A DNA stretch of 64,000 nt from Isoetes taiwanensis (taxonomy: Eukaryota > Streptophyta > Lycopodiopsida > Isoetales > Isoetaceae), in assembly GCA_021234155.1 (NCBI GenBank), contig JAJEKV010000843.1:1-64000 (forward strand), in the 5' to 3' direction. The notes under the pieces are model-generated. The model was not told where the DNA came from and searched no databases. It worked only from the letters and a program-made list of their open reading frames with translations. The first letter of the stretch is position 1. Every line of letters starts with the position of its first letter. This document shows, in pieces, positions 56,540 through 64,000 of this stretch. The position numbers and the translations under genes are program-made.

Positions 56540-59500
56540 TGTGGTCTTACGGCCACGGAACTTGCTCCCAGGGGCAATGTCGGCGTCCCCGAGTCCATTG
56601 GCGAGGCGAATCGCTGATTGCGGGGGGGGGAGATCGCCCCGTCCCCGGGGCCTTGGGGGAGAGGAAATTCGGCAAGCGACTTAGGGGGGATTTTAGGGTT
56701 TTGCTCGGCGTCAACACCCCACTCCCGCCAAGACACGACTCAAGGTCCGAATCGATAAGGAGAGGGCCTCAAACGTAAACCCCGTGGGTTGCCGGAAAGG
56801 GTTTGGCGTTTTGGGGGCCGAGACTTGGTCCATTGCACTTGGGACCGCCAAGAAGCCGCAAGGAGAATATGGAGCAAGGGGAACCGACGGAGCGGAGTTT
56901 GGGCCTATCCTCCTCCCGATGTGGCAAGTAGAAGTCGGGGGCTTTTTGCGATGGCAAGACATTCATAAATTCGCAATTAATGCATTGTACGAAAATAAAT
57001 TCTGATTTTTTGCCAGTTGGATTCCTAATTCATCTCCAGCACACAGCCCAATTTTTGAAATTTTCGGAGAAGGTCTAGGTCAAAGGGTTAGCATTAGAAC
57101 GGTCGGGGCAGCCCGTTGCAGGGCAACCGAGCTGGCACCCTTCCCCAAGTCAAACGAGGCCAGGACCTTGCAGGGATCCCTCACAAGAGGGGAGAGTCCG
57201 GACCCCAAGAGGCGGGATCCAAAAAAGTTCCCGAGGCAGCCCTTCCTGGCAGCGCTCCCCCGGGGGGCCGCACGCTAATGACCACCCTCCCGGAGCCCGG
57301 TTCCCCTATCCGACCATTGGATCCTCCGTTCAGGGGCCCCTCTTCGGGAAGGCCCAAAAGATTCCAGATCGGTCCGGGAGAACTTGTCAAACCGCGGGGC
57401 GTCCTGAGGTCGGCCTTGTATAAACCGCAGTGTTTTGTCGTTCGGGCACCGGGGAGGCTCCGGAATGGCAAATCGACCCTGCCAAATCGTCCGGAATGGC
57501 GAAATTACCCTAGGGAGCAAGTTACAAGGTCGGTTTTGCAAAAGAAAGAAACACTCACGCCCTCCACGACAGTATCCCGCATCCACATCCTAGGCCAATT
57601 GACTACGAGTGTGATGGAAGTGAGCTACTTTGGCGCTTCTTGGAGGTCGGGTGGTCTTCTGGCCACGGAACTTGGTCCCCAGGGCAATGTCGACGTTCTG
57701 AGTCCATTGGCAGAGCCAAATCACGATTCCGGAGAGGGGAGGTCGCCCGGGTCTGGTCCCCGTGGCCTTGGGGAGAGGGAAATGGGGCAAGCAAGCTTAG
57801 GGGGATTTTAGGGTCCCCGCTCTGGCATCAACACCCCCACTCCACGTCAAGTCACGGCGCAAGGTCCCGACCGAATCTGACAAGGAGAGGGCCTCCGAAA
57901 CGTAAACCCTGTGGGTTGCCAGGTTCTAGAAGGGTTTGCATTTGGGGGCCGAGACTTGGTCTGTTGCACTTGGGACCTGGCCGAGAAGCTGCAGCCTAGA
58001 ATATGGAGCAAGGGAAACTGACGGAGCGGAGTTTGGGCCTGTCCTCCTCCCGATGTGGCAAGTAGAAGTCGGGGGCTTTTGCGATGGCAAGACATTCATA
58101 AATTCGCAATTAATGCATTGTACTAAAAATAAATTCTGATTTTTGCCACTGGATTCCTAATTCATCTCCGAAGATACAGCCCAATTTTCGAAATTTTGAG
58201 GAGAAGGTCTAGGTCAAAGGGTTAGCATTAGAAGCGGTCGGGCAGCCCGTTGGGGCAACCGCAGTGGCACCCTTCCCCAAGTCAAACGAGGCCGGGGACC
58301 TTGCAGGGGATCCCTCACAAGAGGGGAGAGTCCGGACCCCAAGAGGGGGATCCAAAAGTTCCCGAGGCAGCCCCTTCGGGCAGCGCTCCCGGGGCTGCAC
58401 GCTAATGACCATCCTCCGGAGCCCGGTTCCCCTATCCCATCGTTGGATCCTCCGCTTCGGGGGGCCCCTCTTCGGGAAGGCCCAAAGATTCCGCACGGTC
58501 CGGGAGAACTGGTCAAACCAAGGCCCCGAGGTCGGCCTTGTATAAACCGCAGTTGTTTTGTCGTTCGAACCTTTGGGGAGGCTCGGAATGGCAAATCGAC
58601 CCCGCCAAATCGTGGGAATGGCGTAAATTACCCTAGGGAGCAAGTTACAAGGTCGGTTTTGTAAAAGAAAGAAACACACTCACGCCCCACGACAATTATC
58701 CCGCGCGATCCACATCCTAGGCCAATTGACTACGAGTGTGATGGAAGTGAGCTACTTTGGCGCTTCTTGGAGGTCGGGTGGTCTTCGGCCACGGAACTTG
58801 GTCCCCGTGGCAATGTCGACGTTCGAGTCCATTGGCAGAGCCAAATCGCGATTCCGGAGGAGGGGAGGTCAGCCCGTCCCGGCCCCGTGGCCTTGGGAGA
58901 GGAAATTCGGGGCAGCGACTTCGGGGGATTTTAGGGTCCCAGCTCGGGCGTCAACACCCCCCACTCCACGTCAAGTCACGCGGCCGCAAGGTCCCTACCG
59001 ACCGACAAGGAGAGGGCCTCAAACGTGAAACCCCCGTGGGTTGCCGGGTTCTAGAAGGGTTTTGCGTTTTTGGCCGAGACTTGGTACATTGCACTTGGGA
59101 CTGGCCGAGAAGCCGCGAGTAGCCGGTGAATACGGAGCAAGGGAAACCGACGGAGCGGAGTTTGGGCCTGTCCTCCTCCCGATGTGGCAAGTAGAAGTCG
59201 GGGGCGCTTTTGCGGTGGCAAGACATTCATAAATTCGCAATTAATGCATTGTATGAAAATAAATTCTAATTTTTGCCACTGGATTCCTAATTCATCTCCA
59301 AAGACACAGCCCAATTTTGAAATTTTAGGAGAAGGTCTAGATCAAAGGGTTAGCATTAGAAGCGGTCGGGGCAGCCCGTTGCGGGCAACCGAAGCCGCAC
59401 CCTTCCCCAAGTCAAACGAGGCCGGGACCTTGCGGGGATCCCTCACAAGAGGGGAGAGTCCAGGACCCCAAGAGGGGGATCCAAAAAAGTTCGAGGCAGC

Positions 59501-62500
59501 CCCTTCTGGCTCCCCTGGGCCGTGACGCGCTAATGACCATCCTCCGGGAGCTCGGTTCCCCTATCCATTGTTGGATCCTCCGTTCGAGGGCCCCTCTTCG
59601 GGAAGGCCCAAAGATTCCAGATCGGTCAGGGAGAATCGGTCAAACCGCGGGCCCCCCGAGGTCGGGCCTTGTATAAAACCGCGCAGTGTTTTTGTCGTTC
59701 GGGCCACTGGGAGGCTCCGGAATGGCAAATCGACCCTGCCAAATCGTTCGGAATGGCGAAATTACCCTAGGGAGCAAGTTACAAGGTCGGTTTTGCAAAA
59801 GAAAGAAACACTCACGCCCTCCACGACAGTATCCCGCATCCACATCCTAGGCCAATTGACTACGAGTGTGATGGAAGTGAGCTACTTTGGCGCTTCTTGG
59901 AGGTGGGTGGTGGTCTTCGCCCCGCGGAACTTGGTCCCTGGGGCAATGTCGACGTTTCGAGTCCATTGGCGAGCCAAATCGCGATGCTTGGGAGATGGAA
60001 GGTCGCCTGGCCCATCCCGTGGCCTTGGGGAGAGGAAATTCGGGGCAAGCAGCTTGGGGGGATTTCAGGGTCCCCGCTCTGGCGTCAACACCCCCACTCC
60101 CGCCGCCACGGCGCAAGGTCCGGCGACCGACAAGGAGAGGGACTCAAACGTAAACCCCCGTGGGTTGCCGTGTTCTAGAAGGGTTTGCGTTTTGGGGGCG
60201 AGACTTGGTCTGTTGCACTTGGGACGGCCGAGAAGCCGCAGCCGAGAATACGGGAGCAAGGGGAACCGGACGGGCGGAGTTTGGGCCCTGTCCTCCTCCC
60301 GATGTGGCAAGTAGAAGTCGGGGGTGCTTTTGCGGTGGCAAGACATTCATAAATTCGCAATTAATGCATTGTAAGAAAATAAATTCTGATTTTTTGCCAC
60401 TGGATTCCTAATTCATCTCCAAAGACACTAATGACTCAATTTTCAAATTTTCGGAGAAGGTCTAGGTCAAAGGGTTAGCATTAGAGCGGTCGGGGCAGCC
60501 TGGTTGTGGCAACCGAAGCCGGTACCCTTCCTGAAGTCAAACGAGGCCGGGACCTTGCGGGGATCCCCTCACAAGGGGAGAGTCCGGGAGAACTTGTCAA
60601 AACCGCGGGCGTCCCCGAGGTTGGCCTTGTATAAACCATGAATGTTTTGTCGTCGAACACGGGGAGGCTCGAAATGGCAAATCGACCGCCAAATCGTCCG
60701 GGAATGGCTAAATTACCCTAGGGAGCAAGTTACAAGGTCGGTTTTGCAAAAAAGAAAGAAACACTCACGCCCCTCGACAAAGATATCCGCATCCACATCC
60801 TAGGCCAATTGACTACGAAAGTGTGATGGAAGTGAGCTACTTTGGCGCTTCTTGGAGGTCGGGTGGTCTTCTTCGCCACGTAACTTGGTCCCCGTGGCAA
60901 TGTCGATGTTCTCGAGTCCATTGGCGCAGAGCCAAATCGCGATTCCGGAAGAGGGGGAGGCGCCGGCCCATCCCCAGGGCCTTGGGAGAGGGAAATTCGG
61001 GGCAAGCAGCTTCGGGGGATTTTAGGGTCCCTGCTCAAGCGTCAACACCCCCACTCCACGTCAAGTCACGGTGCAAGGTCCCTACTGAACCGACAAGGGG
61101 AGAGGGCCTCCAAAACGAAAACCCGTGGGTTGCCGGGTTCTAGAAGGGTTTTGCGTTTTGGGGGCGAGACTTGGTCTGTTGCACTTGGGACCGGGCGAGA
61201 AGCCGCAGAGAATACTGAGCAAGGGGAACCGACTTGGGCGGAGTTTGGGCATGTCCTCCTCCCGATGTGGCAAGTTGAAGTCGGGGGGCGCTTTTGTAGT
61301 GGCAAGACATTCATAAATTCGCAATTAATGCATTGTACGAAAATAAATTCTGATTTTTTGCCACTGGTTTCCTAATTCATCTCCAAAGACACACAGCCCA
61401 ATTTTCGAAATTTTTGAGAAGGTCTAGGTCAAAGGGTTAGCATTAGGGCCGGTCCGGGGCAGCCCGTTGCTGGAGGCAATCGGTGGCACCCTTCCCCAAG
61501 TCAAGCGAGGCCGGGACCTTGCGGGGATCCCTCACAAGAGGGGGGAGAGTCCAGGACCCCAAGGGGGGTCCAAAAAGTTCCGAGGCAACCCTTCTGGCGG
61601 CGCTCCCAGGGGCCGCACGCTAATGACCACCCTCCCGGAGCCCGGTTCCCCTATCCGACCGTTGGATCCTTTGTTCAGGGGCCCCTCTTCGGGAAGGACC
61701 AAAAGATTCCAGATCGGTCCGGGAGAACTTGTCAAACCGCGGGGCGCCCCGAGGTGGCCTTGTATAAACCACGGTGTTTTGTCGTTCGGCACCAGGGAGG
61801 CTCCGGAATGGCAAATCGACCCTGCCAAATCGTCCGGAATGGCGAAATTACCCTAGGGAGCAAGTTACAAGGTCGGTTTTGCAAAAGAAAGAAACACTCA
61901 CGCCCTCCACGACAGTATCCCGCATCCACATCCTAGGCCAATTGACTACGAGTGTGATGGAAGTGAGCAACTTTGGCGCTTCTTGGAGGTCGGGTGGTCT
62001 TCCGGCCGGGAACTTGGTCCCCGTGGCAATGTCGACGTCGAGTCCATTGGCGAGGCAAATCGCGATTCCGGGAGAGGGGAGGTCGCCGGTCCGTCCCCAG
62101 TGGCCTTGGGGGGGAGAGGAAATTCGGGCCAGCCAGCTTCAGGGGGGATTTTAGGGTCCCCGCTCTGGGTCAACACCCCCCCACTCCATGTCAAGTCATG
62201 GCGCAAGCTCCCGGCCGAATCGACAAGGAGAGGGCCTCCAAACGTAAACCCTGTGGGTTGCCAGGTTCTAGAAGGGTTTGCGTTTTGGCGGCCGAGACTT
62301 GGTCTGTTGCACTTGGGACTGGCCGAAGCCGCAGCCGAGAATCTGAGCAAGGGGAACTAACGGGCCGGAGTTTGGGCCTGTCCTCCTCCCGATGTGGCAA
62401 GTAGAAGTTCTGGGGCGCTTTTGCGATGGCAAGACATTCATAAATTCTTAATTAATGCATTGTATGAAAATAAATTCTGATTTTTGCCGGTGGATTCCTA

Positions 62501-63885
62501 ATTCATCTCCGATTACACAGCCCAATTTTGAAATTTTTGGAGAAGGTCTAGGTCAAAGGGTTAGCATTAGAGCGGTGGGGCAGCCGTTGTTGGGCAACCG
62601 AGCTGGCACCCTTTCCCAAGTCAAAGCGAGGCCGGGACCTTGCGGGGATCCCTCACAAGAGGGGAGAGTCCCAGGACCCCAAGAGGGGGATCAAAAAAGT
62701 TCGAGGCAGCCCCTCGGGGGGCTGCACGCTAATGACCATCCTCCCGGAGCCCGGTTCCCCTATCCGACCGTTGGTTCCTCCCGTTCGGGGCCCCCTCTTC
62801 GGGAAGGCCAAAAGATTCCAGATCGGTCCGGGAGAACTGGTCAAACCGTGGGCGATCCCCGAGGTCGGCCTTGTATAAAACCGCAGTGTTTTGTCGTTCG
62901 AACCACCGGGAGGCTCCGGAATGGCAAATCGACCGCCAAATCGTCAGGAATGGCTTAAATTACCCTAGGGAGCAAGTTACAAGGTCGGTTTTGCAAAAGA
63001 AAGAAACACTCACGCCCTCCACGACAGTATCCCGCATCCACATCCTAGGCCAATTGACTACGAGTGTGATGGAAATGAGCTACTTTGGCGCTTCTTGGAG
63101 GTCGGGTGGTCTTTCGGCCACGGAACTTGGTCCCCGGGGCAATGTCGACGTTCGAGTCCATTGGCAGAGCCAAATCGCGATCTTGGGAGAGGGAAGGTCG
63201 CCTTAGTCCCGGGGGCTTGGGGGGAGAGGAAATTTGGGGCAAAGCGGCTTGGGGGATTTGGGGGTCCCCGGCTGGCGTGAACACCCCCACTCCACGTCGT
63301 CCGGCGCAAGGTCCCGGCCGATCGACAAGGAGAGGGACTCAAACGTAAACCCGTGGGTTGCCGAGGTTCTAGAAGGGTTTGCGTTTGGGGGCCGAGACTT
63401 GGTCATTGCACTTGGGACTGGCGAGAAGCTGCAGCCGAGAATACGCGAGCAAGGGCCGGCGGAGCGGAGTTTGGGCCTGTCCTCCTCCCGATGTGGCAAG
63501 TAGAAGTCGGGGGTGCTTTTGCAAATGGCAAGACATTCATAAATTCGCAATTAATGCATTGTAAGAAAATAAATTCTGATTTTTGCCACCTGGATTCCTA
63601 ATTCATCTCCGACACATGACTCAATTTTCAAAATTTTGAGGAGAAGGTCTAGGTCAAGGGTTAGCATTAGAAGCGGTCGGGGCAGCGGTTGCGGGGCAAC
63701 CGAGGCGGTACCCTTCCCGAAAGTCAAGCGAGGCCAGGACCTTGCGGGGATCCCTCGCGGGGAGAGTCAGGACCCCAAGAGGGGGATCAAAAAGTTCGAG
63801 GCAGCCCTTCTGGCGGCTCCCGGGGCTGCGCTAATGACCACCCTCCGGGCGGTTCCCCTATCCGGCCGTTGGATCCTCCGTTCGG
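56540..63885. repeat. GC-rich satellite, ~1.12-kb unit, about 6.6 copies
   Basis: The anchor ATTCATAAATTCGCAATTAA (or its variant) occurs at 56961, 58094, 59225, 60345, 61309, 62435 and 63535, giving spacings of 1133, 1131, 1120, 964, 1126 and 1100. Each unit is GC-rich except for a ~100-bp AT-rich island around the anchor. Shared blocks include 'agggttagcattag', 'ttaccctagggagcaagtta', 'cacatcctaggccaattgac', 'gctactttggcgcttcttgg' and 'cctgtcctcctcccgatgtg'. Units differ by many short indels, mostly at C/G runs. The array starts in the 'ggtcttacggccacggaact' phase and stops in the 'ccgttcggggg' phase. Long open frames here (up to 248 codons) shift between units, so I treat the array as non-coding. 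Confidence 0.93.
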
Positions 63886-64000
63886 GGGCCGGGTGGACGG
63901 CGGGTGTCACGCCCGGTGGATATGCGTGGCGTGGCGTGACATTCAGGAATGGATGACACGTCGATGCGTATTTGCCCCGCGTAACGCCAAGTCGTAGGTG
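63886..64000. repeat. Second copy of the pre-array spacer, cut by the window end
   Basis: From CCGGGTGGACGGCGGGTGTC onward the sequence follows 56346-56455 (ccgggtgaacggcaggtgtc...), including 'ggaatggatgacacgtcgat' and 'gcgtatttgcc', with few differences. The satellite block is therefore bracketed by direct copies of the same spacer about 7.54 kb apart. Confidence 0.88.

Noticed and set aside
58094-63885. A simple three-unit higher-order repeat
   Set aside because: Some variants support a period of three units, but others support four, so a single clean period is not justified.
57116-63956. Open frames of 100-248 codons in the satellite units
   Set aside because: They lie in GC-rich repeated DNA, switch frame between copies because of indels, and overlap similar frames on the other strand. 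No protein signature is visible.
56346-64000. The spacer copies as LTRs of one element containing the satellite
   Set aside because: The shared sequence shows no TG...CA ends, primer-binding site or target duplication, and the right copy is cut by the window end. Left as a direct repeat.

Overview
The window is nuclear DNA of a land plant. It has spliced genes with short GT-AG introns, a PLS-type pentatricopeptide-repeat (PPR) gene, a plant-specific B3-domain gene, plant-type LTR retrotransposons, LINE remnants and long satellite DNA. Gene density is very low (two convincing host genes in 64 kb) and repeats are nested in repeats, as in a large plant genome. The style of the PPR protein (long near-identical 'KACGS..A..QGR.IH' modules) looks fern- or lycophyte-like, but this is an impression and the species cannot be fixed from the sequence alone.

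Layout. 1-5.9 kb: AT-rich intergenic DNA with small tandem duplications. 5.9-14.95 kb: a complete LTR retrotransposon on the minus strand (6120-14917; two ~1.6-kb LTRs, TTTTC target-site duplication, tRNA-Met-type primer-binding site, polypurine tract) inserted in an older opposite-strand LTR of the same family. It keeps a broken gag but no visible pol. 16.1-19.3 kb: PPR gene (+). 20.5-21.9 kb: seven-exon B3 gene (-), facing the PPR gene tail to tail. 22.3-23.4 kb: LINE remnant (+). 24.5-25.1 kb: possible retroposed transcript. 25.9-31 kb: purine-rich DNA holding a 3.2-kb 5'-truncated LINE (-). 31-38 kb: mostly featureless, with a minisatellite and a dispersed hairpin repeat. 38.2-39.66 kb: three spliced exons of a hAT-transposase-like gene (-), cut off by a tandem array of ~400-bp SINE-like units (39.66-42.24 kb) that ends in an inverted unit. 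42.5-44.7 kb: old L1-like LINE debris (+). 45.5-46.6 kb: a MITE and a hairpin-rich repeat. 47.9-51.55 kb: a 3.6-kb inverted duplication flanked by a 15-bp direct repeat. 52.1-56.1 kb: a broken Ty3/gypsy pol (-) joined to a long unrecognised coiled-coil ORF. 56.1-64 kb: a GC-rich spacer and about 6.6 copies of a ~1.12-kb satellite, after which the spacer sequence returns at the window end.

Function. The two likely working genes are the PPR protein (inferred organelle RNA binding) and the B3 protein (inferred nuclear DNA binding). They share a convergent 3' region and show no sign of acting together. The rest is the record of several kinds of mobile DNA. The most unusual items are the long inverted duplication at 47.9-51.55 kb, which looks as if it inserted as one unit and keeps the same signal-anchor exon in both arms, the SINE-like tandem array that interrupts a transposase gene, and the coiled-coil ORF fused to a dead gypsy pol. 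Coordinates of degenerate elements were set by eye and may be off by tens of bases.
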